From contig JACKHZ010000009.1 of assembly GCA_020638735.1 (NCBI GenBank), positions 186,001 to 250,000 on the forward strand: 64,000 nucleotides of DNA, given 5' to 3'. The position numbers and the translations under genes were made by a program. The stretch's first letter is position 1, and each line of letters begins with the position of its first letter. This DNA comes from Planctomycetota bacterium. Lineage in GTDB: Bacteria; Planctomycetota; UBA1135; UBA2386. The notes beneath the pieces were generated by a model. It saw only the letters and a list, made by a program, of their open reading frames with translations. It searched no databases and was not told the origin of the DNA. Shown in pieces: positions 42,896 to 51,772 of this stretch.

Positions 42896-43489
42896 GTGTA
42901 CGACCACCTGCTCGGGGAGATCGTCGAGAAGCACGCCTCGCGCGTCGTCGTGCGCTGCGCCGGCGTCGGCTACGACGTGCGCGTCAGCCTCAACTCGGCG
43001 ACGCAGCTGCAGGTCGGCGCGACGCAGAAGCTGTTCACGGTGCTCAACGTCGTCGACGGCGTGCCGTCGCTGCTCGGCTTCGCCACCGCGGCCGAGCGCG
43101 AGCTGGCGCGGCGCCTGCTCAACGTCACCAACGTCGGGCCCGCGATCGCGCTGGCGCTGCTCAGCGTCTACGCGCCGGCCGACCTCGCCGCCTGCATCGC
43201 CCGCGACGACGCCGCGGCGCTGAAGGCGGTCAAGGGCGTCGGCCAGAAGACCGCCGAGCGCATCTGCCTCGAGCTGCGCGAGGTCGTCGCCAAGCTCGAC
43301 CTCGGCGCCCCCGCCGCGGCGTCCGGCAAGGCGACGTCGGTCGGCGGCGTCGACGACGACGCGATCGCCGCGCTGGTCACGCTCGGCTTCAAGGAGAACG
43401 ACGCGCGCACCAAGGTCGACAAGGCGCGCGGCCGGCTCGGCGGCACCGCCGACACCGAGGCGATCGTCAAGGCCGTGCTGCAGATGTAG
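42896..43489 (+). CDS. ruvA: Holliday junction DNA helicase subunit RuvA
   Basis: 197 residues. The OB fold (VYDHLLGEIVEKHASRVVV, VGYDVRVSL), the tandem helix-hairpin-helix (LLNVTNVGPAIALALLS; VKGVGQKTAERICLEL) and the C-terminal RuvB-binding domain (ALVTLGFKENDARTKV) are all present. RuvA tetramers bind Holliday junctions for RuvB. GTG 42896 matches the usual N-terminus. ruvB and ruvC are not in this window. Confidence 0.94.
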   Translation: MYDHLLGEIVEKHASRVVVRCAGVGYDVRVSLNSATQLQVGATQKLFTVLNVVDGVPSLLGFATAAERELARRLLNVTNVGPAIALALLSVYAPADLAACIARDDAAALKAVKGVGQKTAERICLELREVVAKLDLGAPAAASGKATSVGGVDDDAIAALVTLGFKENDARTKVDKARGRLGGTADTEAIVKAVLQM

Positions 43490-43550
43490 CGGCGCGTTTT
43501 GCCGCCGCGCGCGGGAACGATCCCGGCAGCGGCGGGCACTTCGGGGCAGC

Positions 43551-46079
43551 ATGGTGCAGACCCCGATGAGCGACATGCCCCCCGAACTGCTGGCCCGACA
43601 CGACGGCTGGCTGCGCCAGCTGGTGGCGCGCCTGGTCGGCGACGACGTCGACGACGTGCTGCAGGAGGTGCGGCTGACGGCGATGCGCTCGCCGCCGCGC
43701 GAACGCAGCGCGCTGCCGAAGTGGCTCGCCACCGTCGCGCGCCGCGTCGCGGGTCGTCGACGCCGCGGCGCCGCACGGCGGCGTGCGCGCGAGCAAGAGG
43801 TCGCGACGCGCGACGACGACGGAGCGCGGTTCGACCCAGCCGAGTTGGTACAGCGCGTCGAAGCACGGCAACGCATCGCCGCCGCAGTACTGCAGCTCGA
43901 CGAACCGTTCCGCAGCGTCGTGCTGCTGCGCTATTTCGAGGACCTGACGCCGAGCCAGATCGCGCAGCGCACCGGGGTGCCCGCGGCGACCGTGCGCACC
44001 AGGCTGTTCCGCGCCCACCAGCTGCTGCGCGAACGTTTCGGACACGAACACGGCCGCGATTGGCGCACCGCGCTGCTGCTGGCGTGCCCGCTGCCCGAAG
44101 GCGCAGCGACGGCGACGAGCGCGACGCCGCCGCTGCTGCTGGCGTTGGCTGCCGTGCCGCTGCTGGCACTCGGCAGCTGGTGGTGGCTCGGCGCGCCGCC
44201 GGACGCGGTGCCGACGCAGCTCGCCGACGCCGGAGCAGCAGCGTCACCCGTCGCAGCGGCCGTCGACGACGCACCGCGCGGAGAAGCGCCGGACCGCGCA
44301 CGCGTCGAGCAGGCAACGGACCAGGCAGACACACCCCTGCCACTGCCGACCATGCGCGTGACCGGCCGCGTCTTCCGCTTCGACGGCGCGCCGCTGCCGC
44401 AGGTCCCGATGGTGTTCGTTCCCGAGCGAGGCGGCGACCCGGAGCAACTCGGCACCTCCGACCACGACGGCAACTTCGACGTGCAGGTGCCCGCGGCAAC
44501 GCCGGGCCACCTCGAGACCGGCGGCGAGTTCGTCGCGCTGCGCACATGGCCGTTCGGCGACCACCAGGATCGTTCGGGCATCGAGGCGATGGTGATCGCC
44601 GCGCCGGCGGTGCGGCTCGCGGGCGTCGTCGTCGACGCCCGCGGCACGCCGGTGCCCGAGCAGGACGTCGCGGTGCAGATCGGTGACGCCTTCGGCTTTC
44701 CGCTGCCGGCGGCGGCGTGCGGCCGCGTGTTCCGCTGGCCGAGCACGCGCACCGACGGTAACGGCGCGTTCCGTCTGCCGCGCGTGCCGGGCTTCACATT
44801 TGGCGATCTGCGGGTCGCGTGGTCCTCGAACGAGACCCGCGTGCCGCTGCCGGCAGCCGACAGCGAAGACCTGCGCATCGTGCTCGGCACCGGTCACATT
44901 TCGATCCCGCCAAGACTTGCGCCGTCTGCCGACGCCATCGTCAACCACTGGGCGAAGGTGACCGGCATCGTCACCGACCAGGCCGGCCAGCCGCTCGAAG
45001 GCGCGATCGTGCGCGAGCCGCGCTGGAGCGACGGCGGTACGACGACCGCCGCGGACGGATCGTTCGAGACGAGCGCGCGGATCTCGACGCAACAAGAGGT
45101 GACGCTGGTCGCCGCGGCAGAGGACTTCGCTCCGCGCTCGTTCCGCATCCCAATCGCCGCCGAGGGCGCCACGACCTGCACGCTGGTGCTCGACACCGCG
45201 GGGGCGGCGCTCAGCGGCCGGGTCGTGGACGCGCAGGGCCGCGCGCTGCCCGACGTCGCGGTGATGCTCGCCGACGCGACACCGACCCACGAATTGCACC
45301 CGACAATCGCGATGGAAGGCGTTGGTCACCCCGACTACGGCGTGCACGCGATCACCGACGGCGGCGGCGCCTTCACCATCACGCCGGTGCTCGAACGCCC
45401 CTACCACCTGCGCGTCGCCGAGTTGTCGACCGGCTACGCGAAGACCTTCGGTCCGTTCCGACCGGGCTCGGACTGCGCGATCACCCTGCCGCTGCGCCGC
45501 GCCCACCCCGTGCTGCGCATCGTCGTCGCCGACCGCAGCGGTGTCGTCGTGCCCGACGTGCGGGTGCGCTGCTCGGTCACCGCGCAACAGCTGCGCACCG
45601 AGGACGGAGGTCACACCAGCACGACCTCGCTGCCGCTCGGCCTCGACGCGGCGACCGACGCCGAAGGCGTGCTGGTCTACACCGACGCGCCAGCGGGCGA
45701 CCTGCGGTTGCGGCTGGAGAAGCCTGGCTTCGAGCCGCGCGAAGTGACGGTCGCCGCCGATGGCGGCGGGCTGGTGCACGTCACCTTGCAGCGGCACGTG
45801 CTGATGCGGATCGCGACGAAAGGTGTCGACGAACGCTTCGTCAAGGTGATGCTGTTCGACGCCGACGGAACGGAACTGCGCATCCGCCAGCCGTGGCAGG
45901 GATCGTTCCGCAGCGGCGGCTGGCAATTCGGGATCCACCGCGGCCACTCGGTCGTCGGCGCCGTCGTCGAGACCGCGGTGCGCGCCGAGCTGCGCGACAT
46001 CTTCTCCGACGAGGTGCTGCGCGAGATGCCGTTCGTGCCGGTGTGCGACGGGGTGACGGTGCTCGACTTCCCGAACTAG
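43551..46079 (+). CDS. ECF sigma factor fused to a membrane helix and carboxypeptidase-regulatory-like repeats
   Basis: 842 residues. Region 2 (about 12-75, DDVDDVLQEVRLTAM) and region 4 (about 105-165, SQIAQRTGVPAATVRTRLFR) form an ECF sigma factor. A transmembrane helix at about 193-213 follows. The remaining 620 residues are beta-sandwich carboxypeptidase regulatory-like repeats (VTGRVFRFDGAPLP, LAGVVVDARGTPVPEQD, VTGIVTDQAGQPLEGA, LSGRVVDAQGRALPDV). The sigma part would be cytoplasmic and the repeats outside, so the protein could sense and respond without a separate anti-sigma factor. ATG 43566 is an alternative start. No separate anti-sigma gene is adjacent. Confidence 0.88.
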   Translation: MVQTPMSDMPPELLARHDGWLRQLVARLVGDDVDDVLQEVRLTAMRSPPRERSALPKWLATVARRVAGRRRRGAARRRAREQEVATRDDDGARFDPAELVQRVEARQRIAAAVLQLDEPFRSVVLLRYFEDLTPSQIAQRTGVPAATVRTRLFRAHQLLRERFGHEHGRDWRTALLLACPLPEGAATATSATPPLLLALAAVPLLALGSWWWLGAPPDAVPTQLADAGAAASPVAAAVDDAPRGEAPDRARVEQATDQADTPLPLPTMRVTGRVFRFDGAPLPQVPMVFVPERGGDPEQLGTSDHDGNFDVQVPAATPGHLETGGEFVALRTWPFGDHQDRSGIEAMVIAAPAVRLAGVVVDARGTPVPEQDVAVQIGDAFGFPLPAAACGRVFRWPSTRTDGNGAFRLPRVPGFTFGDLRVAWSSNETRVPLPAADSEDLRIVLGTGHISIPPRLAPSADAIVNHWAKVTGIVTDQAGQPLEGAIVREPRWSDGGTTTAADGSFETSARISTQQEVTLVAAAEDFAPRSFRIPIAAEGATTCTLVLDTAGAALSGRVVDAQGRALPDVAVMLADATPTHELHPTIAMEGVGHPDYGVHAITDGGGAFTITPVLERPYHLRVAELSTGYAKTFGPFRPGSDCAITLPLRRAHPVLRIVVADRSGVVVPDVRVRCSVTAQQLRTEDGGHTSTTSLPLGLDAATDAEGVLVYTDAPAGDLRLRLEKPGFEPREVTVAADGGGLVHVTLQRHVLMRIATKGVDERFVKVMLFDADGTELRIRQPWQGSFRSGGWQFGIHRGHSVVGAVVETAVRAELRDIFSDEVLREMPFVPVCDGVTVLDFPN

Positions 46080-46161
46080 AGATCGCGCACCAGTTCGCGA
46101 TGCCATCGCCGCTGCGACGCCGCCAGCGAGCGCTCCGCGCGAAAGCGCCGATGGGACCGCG

Positions 46162-46818
46162 GTGAACGTGTCCGGGCTGTCCAGCGCGCTACCCACGACC
46201 GGCGGCGAGGCGACGGCGAGCTACCTGCAACGGCTCGCCGCGCTGCGGCATTCGCAGCAGCAGGAACGGCTCGACGACCCGTTGCAGCAGGCGGTCGCGC
46301 TGGCCGGGCTGCAGGGACAGGACACGGCGACGATCTCGCAGGCGGCGCGCGAAGCCGCCGCGAGCGATCGCGATCACGACCACGAAGCGCTGGGCGACGA
46401 CACACACGGCGACGGCGAACGCGCGATGCTCGACGAGCTGTCGGCGCGCGACCGCGAGGTGCGCGCGCACGAGGCCGCGCACCAGTCCGCCGCCGGCGAG
46501 CTGGCGATCGGCGGCCCGAGCTACACCTTCCAGACCGGCCCCGACGGCAAGCGCTACGCGATCGGTGGCGAGGTCACCGTGCGGCTCAGCGAGGGTCGCA
46601 CCCCCGAAGAGACGCTGCGCAAGATGGAGCACGCGATGCAGGCGGCGCACGCGCCGGACCAGCCGTCCGGGCCCGACCGCGTCGTCGCGTCGCAGGCCGC
46701 GCGCATCGCCGCGAAGGCGCGGCGCGAGCTGGCCGCCGAGAAGGCGGCGCAGGCGGACGAGCTGCGCAGCGGCCACGGACCACGGCCGACCGGCGCAAAG
46801 GTCGACGTGTTCGCCTGA
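46162..46818 (+). CDS. SprA-related putative metallopeptidase
   Basis: 218 residues. A polar, helical N-terminal half leads to the core LSARDREVRAHEAAHQSAAG, with His103-Glu104-x2-His107 (HExxH), and GPSYTFQTGPDGKRYAIGGEV, the signature of the SprA-related family of predicted secreted or surface-associated metallopeptidases. There is no obvious signal peptide. It sits between the sigma fusion and the SRPBCC-PhyH gene. Confidence 0.82.
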   Translation: MNVSGLSSALPTTGGEATASYLQRLAALRHSQQQERLDDPLQQAVALAGLQGQDTATISQAAREAAASDRDHDHEALGDDTHGDGERAMLDELSARDREVRAHEAAHQSAAGELAIGGPSYTFQTGPDGKRYAIGGEVTVRLSEGRTPEETLRKMEHAMQAAHAPDQPSGPDRVVASQAARIAAKARRELAAEKAAQADELRSGHGPRPTGAKVDVFA

Positions 46819-46877
46819 CCGCGCATCGACGCCGCGCGCCAAACGACCGCTCCCCGCGGTAGAGTTCGTCCGGCCCC

Positions 46878-48200
46878 ATGCGCATCTCCCGTAGCTTCGA
46901 CGCCTCGCCGCAGGAACTCCGCGAGGCCTTCACCCTGACCGAACGGCTGCGGCGGTGGTTCCGACCGGCGCCGGACGTGCCGGTCGCGGCGGCGCAGGCC
47001 GTCGACGGCGGCTCGGCGCTGCGCTTCGCGACGCCGGCTGGCGACGTGACCCTGACCTTCCGCTGGCAGACCAACGAACCCGGCGGCGCCCTGGTCGGCA
47101 CGCTGCGACAGCAGGACCCGCGGGGCACGCACGACTCACAGCTGACCGTCACCTTCGGCCGCGACGCCGCCGGCAGCTCGGTCACGGTGCAGCACGACGG
47201 CATGCCCGAGCAGCAGCTGGCCGAGGCGGAGGCGGGCTGGCGCTTCGCGCTCGGCCGCCTGATCGCCGGCTGCCCGCGGGCCGTCGACGAGTACTACGCG
47301 CGGCTGACCGGACAGCCTGGCTACCGCTCGCCGTTCGGCGGTCTGTGGCCGGACCGTCCCGACGCAGCAGCGGAGTTGGCCGCGCGGCAGGCGAGCGGCG
47401 CGCTGGACGAGGCGGACGCGGCGCGGTTCGCGCACTGGATCGAACGGGGCTTCGTCGTGCTGCCGCAGGCCGTGACGGGTGCGGACATCGACCAGCTCAC
47501 CGACGACGTCGCCCGCGACTGGCGCGCCGGCAACCCGGCGGTCACGATCGAGCTGTGCGACGGGGACGGCGGCTACCACCGGATGCTGCCGGAGTGGCGC
47601 GACCGGCCGAGCAAGGTGCTCGACTACCACGGCGTCCGCGAGAGCGCGCGGCGCATCCAGTTCGCGCCGGCGATCCGGCGCTTCCTGCGGCAGCTGTTCG
47701 AGCGACCGCCGATGGCGACGCAAAGCCTGCTGTTCACCTACGGCACCGAGCAGGCGATGCACCAGGACACCGCCTACGTGGTCATGCGCTCACCGATGGA
47801 GTTCGTCGGTTGCTGGGTCGCCCTGGAGGACATCGTGCCCGGCTCCGGCGAGCTGCAGTACTACTCGGGCAGCCACCGCATCCCCGAATACCTGTGGCTC
47901 GGCCGATCGCGCGCAAGGCCACCCGGCTACGAGGACCACGGCGAGTTCCTCGACTGGGTCCGCCGCCACTCGGAGGAGCGCGGCTGCGAGCTGGTGCGCT
48001 TCCTGCCCAAGAAGGGCGACGCGGTGATCTGGCACGCCGACCTGGTGCACGGCGGCTCCCGCCGCGAGCTTCGCGAGCAGACGCGCCGCAGCCTGGTCAC
48101 GCACTACTGCCCCGTCGACGTCGCCCCGGCGTGGATGGACGACCGTCACCCGCGCCACCGCCACGGGGACGACGCCTACTACTGCCACATGATGGTCTGA
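46878..48200 (+). CDS. SRPBCC (Bet v 1-like) domain fused to a phytanoyl-CoA dioxygenase-like enzyme
   Basis: 440 residues. Residues 1-145 resemble AHSA1/SRPBCC ligand-binding folds (RISRSFDASPQELREAFT, RWFRP, LTFRWQTNEPGGALVGTL). Residues about 180-430 are a PhyH-family Fe(II)/2-oxoglutarate oxygenase: MHQDTAYVV (His295, Asp297) and HADLVHGGS (His391) supply the iron triad, with Arg403/404 for 2-oxoglutarate. It probably hydroxylates a small hydrophobic or sugar-like substrate held near the SRPBCC cavity; substrate unknown. A TAGAGT box (46860-46865) ends 12 nt before the ATG. Confidence 0.8.
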   Translation: MRISRSFDASPQELREAFTLTERLRRWFRPAPDVPVAAAQAVDGGSALRFATPAGDVTLTFRWQTNEPGGALVGTLRQQDPRGTHDSQLTVTFGRDAAGSSVTVQHDGMPEQQLAEAEAGWRFALGRLIAGCPRAVDEYYARLTGQPGYRSPFGGLWPDRPDAAAELAARQASGALDEADAARFAHWIERGFVVLPQAVTGADIDQLTDDVARDWRAGNPAVTIELCDGDGGYHRMLPEWRDRPSKVLDYHGVRESARRIQFAPAIRRFLRQLFERPPMATQSLLFTYGTEQAMHQDTAYVVMRSPMEFVGCWVALEDIVPGSGELQYYSGSHRIPEYLWLGRSRARPPGYEDHGEFLDWVRRHSEERGCELVRFLPKKGDAVIWHADLVHGGSRRELREQTRRSLVTHYCPVDVAPAWMDDRHPRHRHGDDAYYCHMMV

Positions 48201-48216
48201 GCGCCGTGCCGCGCCT

Positions 48217-50031
48217 TCAGCGGCCCAGCACCACCAGCAACAGCTGCACGTCGGCCGGCCGCACGCCGGCGATGCGCGACGCCTCGCCGAGCGTCAGCGG
48301 CCGCCGCTGCACGAGCCGCGCGCGCGCCTCGTTGCTGAGGCCGGGCAGGCGCTCGTAGTCGAACCGCTCGGGGATGCGCCGCGCCTCGAGCCGCTGCAGC
48401 CGCTCGACCTCCATCGCCTGGCGCTTGATGTAGCCGTCGTACTTGACCTCGGCCTCGACCTCGGCGAGCTCGGCCGGTGACAGCGCCATCGCCGCGAACG
48501 TCGGGTCGGCGGCGAGCACGTCGGCGACCGTCACCTCGGGCCGCCGCAGCCACTCCTGCAGCGTCTTCCGTTCGCGGCGTGCGTTGGCGAGCCAGCCCAG
48601 CGCGGCGCGGATGCGCTGCTCCTTCTGCCGCGCGGCGTCGGCCTGCGCGTCGTCGACGAGGCCGTAGCGTTCGCCGAGCGCGGTCAGCCGCCGGTCGGCG
48701 TTGTCGCTGCGCAGCAGCAGCCGGAATTCGGCGCGGCTGGTGAACATGCGATACGGCTCACGCGGGTTGACCCGGCACAGGTCGTCGATCATCACGCCGA
48801 GGTAGGCGGTGGCGCGGTCGAACACGACCGGCGCCTCGTCCCTCGCGAAGCGCGCCGCGTTGAGCCCTGCGACCAGCCCCTGGCCCGCGGCCTCCTCGTA
48901 GCCGCTGGTGCCGTTGATCTGCCCGGCGGCGAACAGCCCGCGCAGCGTCGCCACCTGCAGGTCGGCCCGCAGCTGCTCGGTCAGGATGTAGTCGTACTCG
49001 ACCGCGTAGCCGCAGCGCAGCATCTCGACCTGTTCGAGGCCGGCGATGGTGCGCAGGAACTCCATCTGCACGTTCGGCGGCAGGCTGGTGCTGATGCCGT
49101 TGGGGTAGATCTCGTCGCTGTCGCGCCCCTCCGGTTCGAGGAACACCTGGTGCGACGGCTGGTCGGCGAAGCGCACCACCTTGTCCTCGACGCTCGGACA
49201 GTAGCGTGGGCCGGTGCCCTGGATGCGCCCCTGGAACATCGGCGACTCGTCGGCGTGGTCGCGGATCACCTGGTGCGTGCGTTCGTTGGTGCGCGTGATC
49301 CAGCACGGCAGCTGCGGCTGTTCAAGCTTCGCCGTGCGGAACGAGAACGGCTGCGGCGGGTCGTCGCCGGGCTGCAGCTCGAGCCGGTCGAGGTCGATGG
49401 TCGACTTGCGCAGCCGCGGCGGCGTGCCGGTCTTGTGCCGGCCGAGCGCGACGCCGAGCCGCCGCAGCGCGCCGGAGATCGCCACCGCCGCCGGCTCGCC
49501 GTGGCGACCGCCCTCGCGTTCGTTGCGGCCGGCGAACAGCCGGCCGCCGAGGAACGTGCCGGTGGTCAGCACGACCGCCGGCGCCGTGACGCGGGTGCCG
49601 TCGGCGAGCACCACACCGTCGACGCGGCGCTGCGCCCCGTCGCCGCTGCTCAGCAGGTCCACCACCTCGCCGGACAACACGGTCAGCCCGCGGCGCGCGA
49701 ACACCCGCTGCACCATGACCCGGTTGTAGAGGTCGCGGTCACACTGGGCGCGCGGCGAACGCACCGCCGGCCCCTTCTTGGTGTTGAGCATGCGGAACTG
49801 GATGCCGGCGGCGTCGGTCGCCAGCCCCATCTCCCCGCCGAGCGCGTCGACTTCGCGAACCAGCTGCCCCTTCGCCAGCCCGCCGATCGCCGGGTTGCAC
49901 GACATGCGGCCGATCGCGGCGGGGTCCATGACGACCATCGCCGTGCGCGCGCCGGTGCGCGCGGCGGCGGAGGCGGCCTCGGCGCCGGCATGGCCGCCGC
50001 CGACGACGAGGACGTCGAAGTCACGGGTCAC
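48217..50031 (-). CDS. mnmG: tRNA uridine 5-carboxymethylaminomethyl modification enzyme MnmG (GidA)
   Basis: 604 residues. FAD motif VVGGGHAGAEAASAAAR, MSCNPAIGGLAKGQLVRE, GTFLGGRLFAG and the C-terminal helical domain define MnmG, which with MnmE installs cmnm5 at U34 of tRNAs. GTG 50031 begins the protein directly at the FAD fold; a TATCTC box (50039-50044) ends 7 nt before it. mnmE is not in the window. Confidence 0.95.
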   Translation of the reverse strand: MTRDFDVLVVGGGHAGAEAASAAARTGARTAMVVMDPAAIGRMSCNPAIGGLAKGQLVREVDALGGEMGLATDAAGIQFRMLNTKKGPAVRSPRAQCDRDLYNRVMVQRVFARRGLTVLSGEVVDLLSSGDGAQRRVDGVVLADGTRVTAPAVVLTTGTFLGGRLFAGRNEREGGRHGEPAAVAISGALRRLGVALGRHKTGTPPRLRKSTIDLDRLELQPGDDPPQPFSFRTAKLEQPQLPCWITRTNERTHQVIRDHADESPMFQGRIQGTGPRYCPSVEDKVVRFADQPSHQVFLEPEGRDSDEIYPNGISTSLPPNVQMEFLRTIAGLEQVEMLRCGYAVEYDYILTEQLRADLQVATLRGLFAAGQINGTSGYEEAAGQGLVAGLNAARFARDEAPVVFDRATAYLGVMIDDLCRVNPREPYRMFTSRAEFRLLLRSDNADRRLTALGERYGLVDDAQADAARQKEQRIRAALGWLANARRERKTLQEWLRRPEVTVADVLAADPTFAAMALSPAELAEVEAEVKYDGYIKRQAMEVERLQRLEARRIPERFDYERLPGLSNEARARLVQRRPLTLGEASRIAGVRPADVQLLLVVLGR

Positions 50032-50231
50032 GCGGCAGGAGATACCCGGCGGGGCGCGCGGCTTGAAGGGGCTGCCGGCCCAGCGGGCCGGTCAGCTCAG
50101 GCCGCGACCGAGCGGGCGTAGATGGCGCGCAGCAGCAGCCGATGGCGGATGACGTAGGTCCACATGCGCCTTGCATCGGCCCTTCGACGCCGCGACTGGA
50201 GCGCCGCAGGCCGCCGACCTATGCTGCGCCG

Positions 50232-51533
50232 ATGCGCATGAGTCGTTCCCTCCTGCTGGCCGCCGTGCTGCCGACGCTGGCAGGACCCGCCTGGTCCCAG
50301 GTGGCGCTGAGCGCCGTGCCCGAGCTGGCGCGCGCCCGCGCCGAGCGCCTGCGGCCGCAACAGGTCGCCGCGCTCGAGCCGTTCTGGGCGGACCTGTCGC
50401 TCGACTACGACGGCAGCAAGCCGTTCCTCGACGAGCGCATCGCCAAGGCCGCGGAGCTCGGCGACAGCGTCGTGCCGCTGCTGCTCGAGAAGCTGCAGCC
50501 GGCCCAGGGCGGCTCGACCGCGCGGCACCTCGCCGACAACTGCGCCCGGGTGCTGGCCCGGCTCGACCCGGGTTCGTTCGTCGACGCGCTGGCCGAGATG
50601 GCGCGCGGCAAGCACGACATCGCCCGCAACGAGGCGATCATGCTGCTCGGCTACGCCAACGTGCCGCTCGCCGGCCGGGTGCTGACCGACCTCGTCGACA
50701 AGGTCACCGGCGACGACCTGCGCCACGTGCTGACCTCGCTGCGCCGCCTCCGCTACGCCAGCGCCGCGCCGAAGGTCGTCGCGCTGCTCGGCTCGAGCGA
50801 CCGCCGCGTGCGCGAGGAGGTGCTCGAGTTCCTGATCGCCGCCAAGGCCTCTTCCGTCGCTCCCAGCGTCGTGCAGGCGCTCGGCGCCGAGACCGACAAC
50901 CGGCTGCTGCCGACCTACGTGCAGTACTTCGCCGCGGCCGTGCGCCGCGACGCCAACGCCACCGCCGCGCTGCTGCCGCTGCTCGGCGGCGAGCGGCTCG
51001 ACTGGAACGACACCAAGGACCTCGTCGCGGCCCTGGCCGACGTCGCGCCGGTCGGTCACGACGAGACGTGCCGCAAGCTGCACGAGCTGGTCGACGCCAA
51101 CGACTCGAGCTCGCTCGGCGTCGCGGCGGCGGTGTCGCTGCGCAAGCTCGGCGACAAGCAGGGCGCGGTGCGGCTGCGCCGCGCGCTCGACGAGAAGCTG
51201 CGCCGCCGCAAGCGGGAGGCCGCGCTGTACGAGCAACGCGCCAGCCTGCTGTTCGAGATCGGAGAGTACGCCGACGCGATCGACGACTACGAGAAGATCC
51301 TCGAGTTCACGGAGGGCATCGCGATGACGCGGCGCGCCTACGAGGGCCTGATCCGCAGCGAGGCCCGCCGACACAAGATCCAGAACCTCGTCAAGCAGCT
51401 GAAGGCCTCGGGCATGACCGTGCGGGAGATCGAGCAGCTCGGCGAAGGCGACGAGGCGGTGCAGACCGCGCTCGGCCACGACCGCGTGCGCAGCTTCCTC
51501 CGCCAGCTGGCCAAGGAACAGGCGCCCAAGTAG
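50232..51533 (+). CDS. Exported HEAT/TPR repeat protein
   Basis: 433 residues with a signal peptide (MRMSRSLLLAAVLPTLAGPAWSQ). HEAT-like helical pairs follow (VVPLLLEKL, IARNEAIMLLGYA, VREEVLEFLIAAK, SLGVAAAVSLRKLGD). Near the C-terminus is a TPR-like pair (ASLLFEIGEYADAIDDYEKI). Likely a periplasmic scaffold; function unknown. A TATGCT box (50220-50225) ends 6 nt before ATG 50232; ATG 50238 is also possible. Confidence 0.72.
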   Translation: MRMSRSLLLAAVLPTLAGPAWSQVALSAVPELARARAERLRPQQVAALEPFWADLSLDYDGSKPFLDERIAKAAELGDSVVPLLLEKLQPAQGGSTARHLADNCARVLARLDPGSFVDALAEMARGKHDIARNEAIMLLGYANVPLAGRVLTDLVDKVTGDDLRHVLTSLRRLRYASAAPKVVALLGSSDRRVREEVLEFLIAAKASSVAPSVVQALGAETDNRLLPTYVQYFAAAVRRDANATAALLPLLGGERLDWNDTKDLVAALADVAPVGHDETCRKLHELVDANDSSSLGVAAAVSLRKLGDKQGAVRLRRALDEKLRRRKREAALYEQRASLLFEIGEYADAIDDYEKILEFTEGIAMTRRAYEGLIRSEARRHKIQNLVKQLKASGMTVREIEQLGEGDEAVQTALGHDRVRSFLRQLAKEQAPK

Positions 51534-51547
51534 GGCCGCGGCCGCCC

Positions 51548-51580
51548 GGCGCCCCGGCGGCCGGCCACGGCCGGGGCGCC
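51548..51580 (+). terminator. Strong GC hairpin after the HEAT protein gene
   Basis: A perfect 11-bp stem (51548-51558 with 51570-51580) with an 11-nt loop starts 14 nt after the stop codon. No T-run follows, so it is a terminator candidate on position and stability alone. Confidence 0.45.
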
Positions 51581-51672
51581 CGCCCCCCGGGGACCAGCTC
51601 GCCCCGGGCAGGCCCGGCAGCCGATACCCGGCAGCCCATCCGCGCCGCCGCGGCGACGGTCCCGGTGTCGCC

Positions 51673-51701
51673 TTGACCGGACCGACCACGGCGGCCAAGA
51701 T
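51673..51701 (+). promoter_or_regulatory. Possible promoter of the trigger factor gene
   Basis: TTGACC (51673-51678), 17 nt, then CAAGAT (51696-51701). The -35 is good but the -10 is weak and does not match the TANNNT type used elsewhere. The leader would be about 65 nt. Confidence 0.3.
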
Positions 51702-51772
51702 GCTCGCCCTTTTGGCCGGCCGCGCCCCCGCTGCCCGCCCCGTTCCGCGCCATCTTCCGCACCAGCCCACCC

